Origin: Hortaea werneckii | Taxonomy: Eukaryota; Ascomycota; Dothideomycetes; Mycosphaerellales; Teratosphaeriaceae | Direction of reading: 5' to 3' | NCBI GenBank assembly: GCA_037044905.1 | Contig: JBAOKB010000093.1 | Location: forward strand, 620,001-684,000 | DNA length: 64,000 nucleotides | Part shown: piece by piece, positions 55,723 to 64,000 of the stretch | How positions within the stretch are numbered: the stretch's first letter is position 1 | How the letters are laid out: each line of letters opens with the position of its first letter | Position numbers and translations under genes: made by a program | Notes under the pieces: model-generated | Told to the model about the DNA's origin: nothing | Databases searched by the model: none | The model's input: only the letters and a program-made list of their open reading frames with translations

Positions 55723-56065
55723 ACGCTAAGGCAGTGCTCAAGGCAAGAGGCGGAGATGTGGTACCGGTGAAGAAAGTATTTGAGGCTGAGACGCCTTCAC
55801 TTGATCCTCAGCCCGGAATGAGAAATAGAGATCATCCAATCTTTTCGACGGAGCTAATCATGCTAATCATGAACTTTCCGCATTCACCCTCTGGAGCGTA
55901 TAGCCCTTCTTTCACATGTAAGTCTTTCAGAGGGAACGTCTGTGCGTGCGTTGTAGCCTAGTCCTCTCATTCAAACTCCTGCTTCTTGAGACATCTTTCA
56001 TCCGTAAGTCTTTTCTTCAGCCTTGACTCCGACCCAGATTACCTGTCTTAGACAACCTACTAGAA
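55723..56065. other. intergenic, between tandem BTB copies
   Basis: 343 bp separating the two BTB genes. Nothing recognised. Confidence 0.5.
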
Positions 56066-56975
56066 ATGACGATCGCGGAGGCGGAGCGTGCGCTACAGGA
56101 GTAAAGCAATACCTAAATGACCACCGCAGAAGGAACCCCATCGATTCGCTGACCGTACTCGCAGGTTATGGAGAGACAAGACGCACGCGGATCTGACGGT
56201 CCAATGCCATCCAAGACAATGGAAAGTCCACAAGGCGATTCTAAGTTCGCGTTGCGAATTTTTCAAAGCCGCCTGCGAGCCCGGCCGATTTAGAGAAGGC
56301 AGCGAGAACTTTATCACCCTCCGCTCACGCCTCGAATCGTCGGAGGACGACAGTAACAACGACGACGCGGAGGGGTGTGACGACCCCGAAGCTATCAACG
56401 TGCTCCTGTACCATCTCTACCACCCTAGCACCAAGTACCGCGACATAAACGCCAGCGACAACACGCTCGTCCTGCACGCGCGCGTCTTCGCAGCAGCAGA
56501 GAAATACGGTCTCAAGGGGCTGCAGACACAGTCGTTAGACTTTTTCCATGAGATGATGAATCTTCCGGATGGCGAGCTGCGGGACCAGATGCTCGAAGCC
56601 TTGAGACCTATCTACACGGAAACCCCTGCGACGGCGATTTCCATGCGGCGTAGTATGAGCTCGGTGCTGTGGCGCAATAATGGCGAGGTGCTGCAATCGC
56701 CGCTCGTTCGAGCTGCTATTGAAGAAATCCCGGGATTGGCATATGACCTGCTCCTGACCAAAGCTACCGAGCATTTCGACAAGAGTGTGCCGCCGTATTG
56801 TGGCTGTGGTGATATTGACAATAGCATCTTCAAGTGTCAGGACTGCGGAGCGCGGAAGCAGCTTTGCAAGAGACATGAGCGGGAGTGGAACGAGGGAGAC
56901 GACTGGTGCGACTTGTGCGATACGGGCGAAACGAAGAGACTTCTCCATGCATGGAATCCGCCGGCTAAGGCATGA
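56066..56975 (+). CDS. BTB/POZ domain protein, tandem copy 2
   Basis: Paralogue of the upstream gene. Exons 56066-56100 and 56165-56975 (64-nt intron at the same place in the protein, just before LW-D-THADLT), 281 aa again. The BTB domain reads LWRDKTHADLTVQCHPRQWK, VHKAILSSRCEFFKAACEPG and VLLYHLYHPSTKYRD. An acidic insert (ESSEDDSNNDDAEGCDDPEA) replaces the loop of copy 1. The tail has a clearer zinc-binding pattern: YCGCGD, CQDCGARKQLCKRHEREW and DDWCDLCDTGE. Both copies are intact, and the differences are spread along the gene, so the duplication is not recent. Confidence 0.88.
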
Positions 56976-57129
56976 TCCCGGCGAGAAAGGCTCCACTGTT
57001 GCATGCTGGAGGGCTCTAAGGCGGCGAAACGAGGCGGCTTCTTCGTGTGTGTGGGAGAGACCAGCTAAGTCGGAACTCCAGCGAGGAAAAGCGATGTTGG
57101 TGACAGCTGGAAGGGGATAACACGCATTA

Positions 57130-57152
57130 TCCCAGGACTAGCAGTCCTGGGA
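57130..57152. repeat. perfect short hairpin
   Basis: TCCCAGGACT, a 3-base loop AGC, then AGTCCTGGGA: a 10-bp perfect stem, 155 bp past the stop of the second BTB gene. Could be an RNA structure in a 3' UTR or a protein site; no function assigned. Confidence 0.9.
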
Positions 57153-57382
57153 AACAATCGAGGCGGGCGGGCCTTTCACAACCGTGGACCAGGAATGGCT
57201 CGTTGGATTCCAATAAAAGAGCGTATAGAGAGATTCGTAATACAGGCACATGCAATGAGTTCTTTCCTTGTGCACGTCATCTCCGTGCTTCATGTTTGCC
57301 TCCGCTTCGCCAGCGACTCGTACGTCAATACCACCAGGACACTTGGTGTCCACGTTCGTTCGCGGCCTTCCCAGCATTTCTC

Positions 57383-57387
<5 letters not shown>

Positions 57388-57413
<26 letters not shown>
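57388..57413 (+). repeat. 26-base poly-T tract
   Basis: Uninterrupted T26 (poly-A on the minus strand). Length and isolation resemble the tail of a retroposed minus-strand sequence, but no retroposon body is recognised beside it; it may also be slippage in a simple repeat. Confidence 0.9.
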
Positions 57414-57456
57414 ACCCCGTATCACCTACGATTGCATTGATATCCCCAACATTATT

Positions 57457-57740
57457 ATGGCGGCCGCCTACACAGACGGTTGTTGGGTACTCGATGCGGT
57501 TAATGACGACCTTCCCATCAACGCGTATTAGCAGTGGAGTGACGCCGACCTCGACCCGAACGCCCCAGTTCAGTATGCTTATTGCAAGCGATGCAGTAAG
57601 TCGATCGCCCGTAGTCGCTGCTACAAGCGGCCGGATCACAGGGCGTGCAGCTTCTGCCACAACAACCACAATCCTGGGTGCGAGCTGGTGAGTCCGAGCC
57701 TCATCAAGCGCAAAGAAGGCCTCGTGGTATTACGAAGGTA
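57457..57740 (+). pseudogene. broken cysteine-rich small protein frame
   Basis: ATG 57457 (MAAAYTDGCWVLDAVNDDLP) runs to TAG at 57529-57531, then the same frame continues with YAYCKRCSKSIARSRCYKRP, DHRACSFCHNNHNPGCELV to a stop near 57740. The C-x2-C, C, C-x2-C and C spacing suggests a small zinc finger. An intron that removes the stop does not keep the frame. I read it as a damaged or chance frame, family unknown. Confidence 0.35.
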
Positions 57741-57986
57741 GCTACTGTTGCACCTGCCATTATCGCGAGCCAGGGAGACTCACTCTCTTATTTCGTTTCC
57801 CTGAGCTTTCTTCGTTTAACATAAGGTATTGCACCGTCAGCCGACCAACTTCGCGGAACGCCGACGATTGAAATACCAGCCACTTCGTCACACCGAGAAA
57901 AGCCCACGCAAGCACATTGCGTACCTTCCAATTCCATCCCACTGAGCTTCCCAACCCGAGCATCTTCTAAAACCCCCCTTCATCCC

Positions 57987-58760
57987 CTAACTCAACTCCC
58001 TCAACGCATCCCAAGCCCCCCTCTGCCTCTCCCTCCTCTCCCCCTCAACCCCATCCACCATCTCCGTCCCCTTCCCACCTCCATCCCCTTCCCCCTTCAC
58101 ACCCCTCCCTCCTCCCTCCCCACTACTCAACCCCCCCAACAACCCCTCCACCCTCCCCCCAGCCTCCCGAATCCTCTCCACCTCCCCCCTCATCCCCCTC
58201 ACCCGTCCCTCCATCTCCAGAATCAAACTCTCCCGCGCCTGATGCGGGCGGTACGCATTAATCAGCTCCTGCATACTGCCCACAATCCGCTCCAAGTGCC
58301 GTGTACTTTCCTCCCAGGCTTCGGCGTTCTGGCTTTGGGCGCCTACGAGGTGCAGGAAGGTTGTTAGAAGGCTGCGGGACAGGGCGAGGAGGTGTGGGTG
58401 TGGGTTGCTGAGGACGCTGGGGTGGGAGGGGTGCAGGGGGTCGATGGAGAGGTCGGCTAGGGTTGGTGGGGTCGGGGTCAGGTTTAGGGGTTGCGAGAAG
58501 GCTTTGGGGGGGTTGTTGGGTGTTGTTGTGTCTGGTGGGGTGGGGGGGATGAGATAGCGGAGTTCGGGCGGCAGGGAGAGGATGTTGAGATCGGGGGATT
58601 GGTGGGCGGAGTGGAGTGCTTCTTCATCTTGTGGTTGATTGGATGCGAGGTCTTTCCGTTGTCGCTTCAGTTCGGCGGCGTTGGCTTTGGTGAAGTGTTT
58701 GTAGAAGGGTGGAGGTTGCGGGAAGGGCGCCTTGGGTTGGGCGGCGCCTTGTTGTGCCAT
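57987..58760 (-). CDS. MED7: Mediator complex subunit 7
   Basis: Subunit of the middle module of the Mediator co-activator of RNA polymerase II. Intact, no introns, 257 aa, ATG at 58760. The head FPQPPPFYKHFTKANAAELK and SLPPELRYLIPPTPP are the classic Med7 opening; the helical core follows, with LLTTFLHLVGAQSQNAEAW and INAYRPHQARESLILEMEGR, which pairs with Med21. The last 45 residues are G/E/R-rich and low in complexity. The gene diverges from a PAP2 phosphatase gene over 345 bp. Confidence 0.93.
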   Translation of the reverse strand: MAQQGAAQPKAPFPQPPPFYKHFTKANAAELKRQRKDLASNQPQDEEALHSAHQSPDLNILSLPPELRYLIPPTPPDTTTPNNPPKAFSQPLNLTPTPPTLADLSIDPLHPSHPSVLSNPHPHLLALSRSLLTTFLHLVGAQSQNAEAWEESTRHLERIVGSMQELINAYRPHQARESLILEMEGRVRGMRGEVERIREAGGRVEGLLGGLSSGEGGGRGVKGEGDGGGKGTEMVDGVEGERRERQRGAWDALRELS

Positions 58761-59105
58761 ATTTCAGTCGCGACAGAGTCCCTGTCCCTCGTCTACTCGT
58801 ATTTGAAGTCTGGTACGACCAAATGCTGTGACGGCAAGTGAATGGGAGAGAATGTGTTGTTATGTTAAACAAGATATCACTCATACAGTATCGCATGAGT
58901 GGATCCGAAAGTGAAGATAAGCTTCCCTCCGTGAATCTGGGGAAAGCAACGATCACACGCAGGGATCTCCCCCCCTCGGCTCCGCACTCGCATCCCCGAG
59001 ACTTGCATTCACTTACGTCCACTGCCATTATAATAGACTACCTCTCCTTTCTCCTCGAAACATGTGAGATCGGGCTCTGGCCTGCCCGAAGGAAAACAAC
59101 CCATC
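58761..59105. promoter_or_regulatory. shared divergent promoter of MED7 and the PAP2 phosphatase gene
   Basis: 345 bp between diverging starts. No specific motif recognised; role inferred from geometry. Confidence 0.45.
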
Positions 59106-60132
59106 ATGGCCGGGAACAGCAACAACAAGGCCAGATCCACCGCCAACGAATCAGGCCTGCTAGAAGCCGTCCAGCGATTCTGGCAGAAGAGCTATGCCGG
59201 CGACTACGTTGGCTTCATCCTGCTGCTGGCAGCATACATTGTAATCCAATTCGACGCCGGGCCCTTCCACCGTCTATTCCGACTAGACGATCCGCGTATC
59301 CAATTCCCCCATGCCGAGGTGGAACGCGTGCCCGTCTGTACGTTTCTCCCCACAATCCATCTGTATACTTTCCCGGTCAACGCTCCCAGCCCACTAACCC
59401 GCACAACCTCCAGTCTGGCTCTTCATCTACGCCGCCGCCCTCCCCCTCGCCCTGCTCATGCTCTGGACCGCCACTTTCCGTCCCTCGCCGCACAAACTCC
59501 ACGTGACGCTCCTCGGCCTCGCCATCTCCCTCATCCTCACCTCCTTCCTGACGGACATCTTCAAGAACGCCATCGGCCGACCCCGCCCGGACCTCCTCGC
59601 CCGCTGCAATCCCGCCCTCGACGTCCCCGTCGACCAACTCGTCAGTGTCGATGTCTGTACCAATCCCGACCGCCATGTCGTGCAGGACGCCTGGCGCAGT
59701 TTCCCTAGCGGACATAGTAGTTTTTCCTTCGCGGGATTGGGGTGGATGGCGTTGTTCTTCGCGAGCCAGACGCATGCGATTCGGCCGCGTGCGAGTCTCG
59801 CGACGGCTTTACTCAGCGTTTCGCCGTTGGTAGGAGCGGCGCTCGTGGCGGTTAGTCGGCTAGAGGATTACCGACATGATGTTTTCGATGTGGTGTGTGG
59901 GAGTCTGCTGGGGTTCGCTGTGGCGTTTTTCAATTGGAGACGGTACTACCCCTGTCTTACGAGCGCCGGGTGTGATGAGCCGTATGCGTCGCCTGGGGAG
60001 AGCGGGAGGAGTAGTCCTCGAGGGGGTTATGCGAGGGCGATGGATGAGGAGGAAGGGTATGGGACTACGGCTGAGAGCAGGTTTAGTGTTGGTGAGGAAG
60101 GGGACAGTTATGAGAGGGATTCTTCGAGATAG
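59106..60132 (+). CDS. PAP2-type lipid phosphate phosphatase (Dpp1/Lpp1-like)
   Basis: Membrane phosphatase acting on phosphatidate or diacylglycerol pyrophosphate. Exons 59106-59337 and 59414-60132 (76-nt intron), 316 aa, intact. The three PAP2 signatures are in order: KNAIGRPRPD (residues about 128-137, KX6RP), PSGHSS (about 175-180) and SRLEDYRHDVFD (about 225-236, SRX5HX3D), with the nucleophile His in the last. About six hydrophobic segments, starting with GFILLLAAYIVIQF. The C-terminal tail is acidic and serine-rich, and probably cytosolic. Confidence 0.93.
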
Positions 60133-60663
60133 TGTTGGACTTCAATTGGATCGCTCTTCTGCATACTTGAGGCTCGGAATTTCTAATGCCTTGCTGGCTG
60201 TGGAGCAGACTGCCCGTCTTGAGAGTGCGAATGACGAGGATATCAGTCTAAAGACAGGTGCCAAGCTTGAGCCAGCTTATTGAATTGCAGTGACGAGCAA
60301 CAGCATCGTAATGGTTGGTCTTCACCGATTGCATTGTTACGGAGTTGCTCGCCCGGCCTCGGCTTCGAGAGTTGCCTGCCGCCTTGTTGAGTTGACTCCA
60401 ACCCGCCACCTACCCTCAAGACTTGTCGAGCTTGCGACTCGCACTGGACTCGGGAGGGTCAATGTGCCACTTTGCCAGGTGGGTTCGACTCTTGGACTAT
60501 GTTCAGCTGAAGGCGACGGCGAGGCATCAACTGATGCAGAAGGTGAAAGCGAAGTCACGGCATCCGTTCCTTGTTGCTCGAAGGCAGGCCGAGGCGGTAT
60601 CCCTTTTGCAGAGGTATTGGCTGGCGATCCGTCTGTGCGAGGGAATGTGAGAAGAGACTCTGT
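60133..60663. other. intergenic, between convergent genes
   Basis: 531 bp. Short frames on both strands without family features; nothing recognised. Confidence 0.5.
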
Positions 60664-61650
60664 CTATAGTCGGCGATTTTCCAACTTACTACTCTGGATA
60701 TCAAAAGCGGGGAGAACTAAGGCAACAAGCATGCCGACGGCTAGAATGTTGCCAAACGTCCATTCGTTTTCTTTCGGTGTATTAGAGCTGCACTCTGCCG
60801 GGACCCCAAGAGCATTTTCGTACACTATGCTGTGGGCTAGAAACATGTTCAAGTCGACACCCAAATAGACGAACATTGTTGTGAATGGGCGGGTGTCTCT
60901 CGTCCACCTGTAGCTCTCTTTCGCCCAGTACATGAGATCGCAACCGTCGTAGCCTTTCGCACGGCCGCCGTTTATCCATGTCACTTCGAAGAGAGCGCAT
61001 AGGGGTGTGGCTTGGGTGAAAAAAAGAAATAAGAAGTTGTAGGGAACAAATCCCCGCCCTGCCGAGGAAGAATCCCCGGACAACCCGTGGACCAAGACCG
61101 TCACCGAATACAGCGCGAACAAGAGCCAACAAATAGCTAGACGCATGCAGACGCCCAGATAGCTAGGTCGCCTGAGTACCCAAGGGACGTGGAATTGACT
61201 GAAAGCCGACGCCATACTCATGCCAACAGCAGTCTGGACGTGATAGTCGTTAGATTTTAAGCCATAAGTCGTCAGCCAGCAAATCCACAATGAAAAGCTA
61301 GCAACCATCTGATTTATGCTGAGGCCCAGGAGTATGGCATCGGAAAGGTCGTGCCAGGCATGTCCTCGTTCGCATGCTACCTTAGAAGTTACTTTTTTCC
61401 GGAAGGAATTGGCGAGATCTACCAGCCAGCTTGGCAGCTCTTCCCCCTTGTAATTAGTTTCCCTTGTCGAATCTCCTCCATTCGGAGTAGGAAAGAGCCA
61501 ATGAGGGGCCAGCCAGTCAGCTGACTCTTCTTCGTTGTCAATATCGCTTGTAAAGTCAATTGCAGTCGGTGTCGGAAAGAGCCACTTGAGCAAGCCAGAA
61601 ACCCAGGTAAGGATCAAAGTCAGGCATGTCGAAAGCGTAAAAGCAATCAT
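60664..61650 (-). CDS. multi-pass membrane protein of unknown function
   Basis: ATG at 61650; 328 aa. One hydrophobic segment at the N-terminus (FTLSTCLTLILTWVSGLLKW), a hydrophilic stretch of about 80 residues, then about six more segments (INQMVASFSLWICWLTTYGL, LAICWLLFALYSVTVLVHGL, YNFLFLFFTQATPLCALFEV, the last near LAVGMLVALVLPAFD). The hydrophilic stretch contains a repeat: WLFPTPTAIDF and WLFPTPNGGDS each start a unit of about 28 residues. A possible acceptor (GACCAG) sits just before the start, so an upstream exon is possible. No family recognised. Confidence 0.6.
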   Translation of the reverse strand: MIAFTLSTCLTLILTWVSGLLKWLFPTPTAIDFTSDIDNEEESADWLAPHWLFPTPNGGDSTRETNYKGEELPSWLVDLANSFRKKVTSKVACERGHAWHDLSDAILLGLSINQMVASFSLWICWLTTYGLKSNDYHVQTAVGMSMASAFSQFHVPWVLRRPSYLGVCMRLAICWLLFALYSVTVLVHGLSGDSSSAGRGFVPYNFLFLFFTQATPLCALFEVTWINGGRAKGYDGCDLMYWAKESYRWTRDTRPFTTMFVYLGVDLNMFLAHSIVYENALGVPAECSSNTPKENEWTFGNILAVGMLVALVLPAFDIQSSKLENRRL

Positions 61651-63377
61651 CACCTGGTCTCAGAAGTTTAGCATTGACTCAAAGCATCGTCACCGCCTTT
61701 CAAGATTTGTGTGTGTGATCTGGTCGTTTTTTTCCCCCCTTTCTTTTTTGCGTGGGGTGAGAGTCCCAATTCTTGGGTTGTTGAAGGCTCAGGAAATTGA
61801 ATATACTGACCCCTGGTCCAGCAACGTCTGGGTTCGGCGGAAAGGGACAGGCCTCATCTTTTGATGCCATTATACTTTCGTTGGGCTCTTGAAATCGACT
61901 TGTTAAATATTCCTTGCTCTCTAGTCGCCAGGAATGACCGGCCTTTGAATGAATGTGCGAGCAGTGGAATTATAAGATGGTTGAGATATCGCCAGCCTGT
62001 GGCATAGCCCTCTCCCGCACGCTGTCCCAAGTAGATAACCACCTGCAGAAGCGAGTGTATTCCTTGGCAGAGGCGTGGACGGCTCGCAGCCGAAAGCGGG
62101 AGAGATGCGCCCCCTGTCAGTTGAGTGAGGCTGAGCATGAGCTGTACCAGATCCTTCACCCAGCGTGTCGTGACGTGAATGCAAACTGACAAACTGATTC
62201 ATTGATTGGGCTCGTGTTGTGAGGCTGATGCGTCCGTGTATGCCATGCGCCATGTTCGAGATGCAAGGAACCATTAGCACGGACAGGAGCGGTGAGCGTT
62301 CCATCAAGGGAATCGTTGAGCCACGCTGATAAGGTAATGTCTTTCTCTGATCTTGTTGGCGATGGTACGCCTCCCATGACTGCCGCCTGGCATATCCTCT
62401 GAGGCCATTCAAGGGACTGCGTCGAGCCCATGCTGCCTCACTGGTTTGACGCGCCATTCCGCAAGCTCGCTATCGATCCTTGTACCTCTCGCATTTCCTT
62501 GGAGTACTGAGAGACTGCGGCATGTCGCTAATGCTCCGCGCAGAGAAATACACGAATCGATGCTCGAGTCCAGAGGTGTTTGTGTAGAGAGGTTCGATAT
62601 AGGATGTGCGGAATGCGAAGCCGAGTTGGCAATGAAAAGGCACATGTGCTGTCCGGATATCGGCTCTCGGCAGGGAAGTTCCGCAGTGGTGGGCAACAGG
62701 TGCATTCAAATGGCAGGTGCGGTTGGTGCTGCCGTCAAGCCGGGATTTCCAGCGCACGTGATGCTCGACCTCACTTCCTGGCGTCTATTGGAGCATACAA
62801 CATTTCAGCATAGAGTGTATTGCTTTTGACAGGTGGCGATGTATCCGTCGATCTATGATTGTTTCCGAGTGTTAGATCGCTTCTACTCGTCCTGGTTGGT
62901 TGCAGGGTGGTCATGCTTTTCTCTCGGCGTTGATGTCAATGGACAGTAACTGATGAATGCCTATATGTGACCATGTAGCTTTGATTTTTCTCTTCAGGCT
63001 GGGAGGTCAGTATATGTGGCCAGGTCGCCGAAGCTCTGCTCCCCGTGCAAGGAACGGCGAAAGTGTCACAGGGCGTCGGAGGTGCTCATGGATCGGTGGG
63101 CTTTTGCGTCTGGCAGAATTTTGCCAATCTTGCTAGACGATATCAAAGTTGATGTCTTTCCGTGGGTGGTGCTTCAACTGAACCGTTGCAGTGGTGGCCG
63201 TCGAATGAAGGATCAGTCAGCATAGAATTTTGCGACAACTCTAACCTACCCTGCAGCGGTCAGCATTATCGCCATATCACTGAACGTTGATTCAAACCAG
63301 TCTTTCGATTATCTTGTTCGTTCTGAGGTGTTCGTAAACGATTGTAGTCGCTCGTAACAAAATGCAACATCAGAAAG

Positions 63378-63413
63378 CGGAAGCCCGGTCAGCAAAGCGG
63401 CTTCGGGCTTCCG
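63378..63413. repeat. 10-bp inverted repeat
   Basis: CGGAAGCCCG and CGGGCTTCCG, separated by 16 bases. Could form a hairpin; no function assigned. Confidence 0.85.
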
Positions 63414-63638
63414 TCGACGAAACATCAACATTTGATCATGATGCATTGAATTTAAACATTGGAAACGATTATAGACATGTTTGTTCAATGTTTGCGATGA
63501 AAATGAAGTGTCTGACATAGGGAGAACATGCCTGTGTGGGTGTAAACATGAAATAGACGAAATTTTGCGGGAATTTCACCAAAAATTGATTTTTCGATTC
63601 CCTCTTCGATCCAGCAACTCACAGGACGTCAAAAGAGC

Positions 63639-63645
63639 AAAAAAA
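63639..63645 (-). terminator. RNA polymerase III terminator of the tRNA
   Basis: On the minus strand, seven Ts directly after the tRNA 3' end. Confidence 0.85.
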
Positions 63646-63784
63646 TGGTCAGTACGAGGGTCGAACTCGCGACCTTGGCGTCTCAAGGCAACCGGCGTCT
63701 TTTCTCGTACTCATTTTGCGATGAGTCGATGATCACCGGTTGAACCTATTAGCACCACGCTCTGACCAACTGAGCTAACCGACC
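63646..63784 (-). tRNA. tRNA-Ile (anticodon AAU) with a 65-nt intron
   Basis: The 5' half is 63747-63784, the intron 63682-63746, the 3' half 63646-63681; spliced length 74 nt. Acceptor stem GGTCGGT/ACTGACC (one G-U pair), D stem GCTC/GAGC, anticodon stem TGGTG/CGCCA with loop CTAATAA, T stem GCGAG/CTCGT with TTCGACC. The intron lies one base after the anticodon, the standard place. It holds CAACCGG and CCGGTTG (63736-63742 and 63689-63695), which can pair. Internal A box TAGCTCAGTTGG and B box in the T arm are present. No CCA is encoded, as in eukaryotes. Confidence 0.93.
63682..63746 (-). other. tRNA-Ile intron
   Basis: 65 nt, removed by tRNA endonuclease rather than the spliceosome. CAACCGG near the 5' end and CCGGTTG near the 3' end form a 7-bp stem, with a smaller nested CTCAT/ATGAG stem, so the intron is strongly structured. 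Its first bases GGTTCAACC resemble a B box. Confidence 0.85.
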
Positions 63785-64000
63785 GTGATCTGAGGTGCAT
63801 ATTGAACAGCTGAAGCTGCTCGCCAAGTTGTTGGAGCGGTGGCGGTCTGTAACGTACATAAAAGCAAAATTTTTGGACCGAGGCTCTTCCTGGCGTCGTT
63901 CTGGCCCTCTGCGGATCCCGCTGCCTCTTCCGAAGATCAACCCCCATAAGACGATGATTGGAGACCTTGGAAACAATGCCGAACAGGTGTCGGATCACCT
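63785..64000. other. right-edge stretch
   Basis: 216 bp upstream of the tRNA, to the window edge. No gene or RNA recognised. Confidence 0.4.

Larger units (their letters stand above)
56976..57986. other. intergenic with hairpin, poly-T tract and a broken Cys-rich frame
   Basis: 1.0 kb between the second BTB gene and MED7. Contains a perfect 10-bp hairpin (57130-57152), a 26-base T run (57388-57413) and a cysteine-rich frame with a stop (57457-57740), each listed separately. Confidence 0.6.
61651..63645. other. gene-poor stretch
   Basis: 2.0 kb without a supported gene. A 178-codon ATG frame at 61921-62457 (minus) and overlapping plus-strand frames lack family features. It contains a 10-bp inverted repeat at 63378-63413 and ends in the A7 run that serves as the tRNA terminator. 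Confidence 0.55.

Noticed and set aside
61921..62457. 178-codon minus-strand ATG frame
   Set aside because: Low-complexity, no family features, overlapped by equally long frames; not enough to call a gene.
1..64000. CRISPR arrays, rRNA genes, autonomous transposons, NRPS/PKS genes
   Set aside because: Looked for on both strands; no regularly spaced repeats, rRNA-like blocks, transposase, reverse transcriptase or large synthase domains were seen.

Overview
The window reads as a stretch of a filamentous ascomycete chromosome (Pezizomycotina; a Dothideomycete-like fungus is my inference, not something the sequence proves). Support: many genes split by 47-65 nt introns with GTRAGT-type donors and CTRAC branch sites, fungus-only families (Zn(II)2Cys6 regulator, RTA1 membrane protein, Sup35 with a Q/N/G/Y-rich prion-like head), a nuclear tRNA-Ile with an intron, TTAGGG repeats, and one C-to-T/G-to-A degraded duplicate that looks like repeat-induced point mutation (RIP).

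Left part (1-28.5 kb). A partial frame off the left edge, then gene-poor DNA with a RIP-like relic of the neighbouring ABH1 gene, then a berberine-bridge-type FAD oxidase, ABH1 (AlkB-type oxygenase), a disordered nuclear-type protein, SUP35 (eRF3), YRB30 (RanGTP-binding), a SAM methyltransferase, a histidine phosphatase, DUG2 (WD40 plus M20 glutathione-degradation subunit), a P-loop ATPase and a second FAD oxidase. Eight of these ten multi-kilobase loci carry one or more single-base frame breaks, often at homopolymers; SUP35 and the phosphatase do not. Draft-sequence indels are the simplest reading, a decaying duplicated block the alternative.

Middle (26.7-36.8 kb). A possible tryptophan-catabolic cluster: FAD oxidase, kynureninase (BNA5) and indoleamine 2,3-dioxygenase (BNA2) sharing a divergent promoter, a Zn2Cys6 regulator and a 14-TM-type MFS transporter. 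A 314-bp element with 42-bp terminal inverted repeats and internal GGGTTA repeats sits immediately upstream of the regulator. 37.9-44.8 kb holds a PPPDE/LRAT-like putative thiol hydrolase, an RTA1 protein, a DUF676 lipase and two short-chain dehydrogenases.

Right part (45.4-64 kb). A large disordered conserved protein and NOT4 (CCR4-NOT E3 ligase) on the minus strand, NDUFS3 (complex I) divergent from NOT4, a vacuolar-type MFS transporter, two tandem BTB paralogues of identical length (281 aa), a broken Cys-rich frame beside a 26-T tract, MED7 divergent from a PAP2 lipid phosphatase, a membrane protein with an internal repeat, and a tRNA-Ile(AAU) with a 65-nt intron. Genes from 28.6 kb onward are almost all intact, so they probably function as read.
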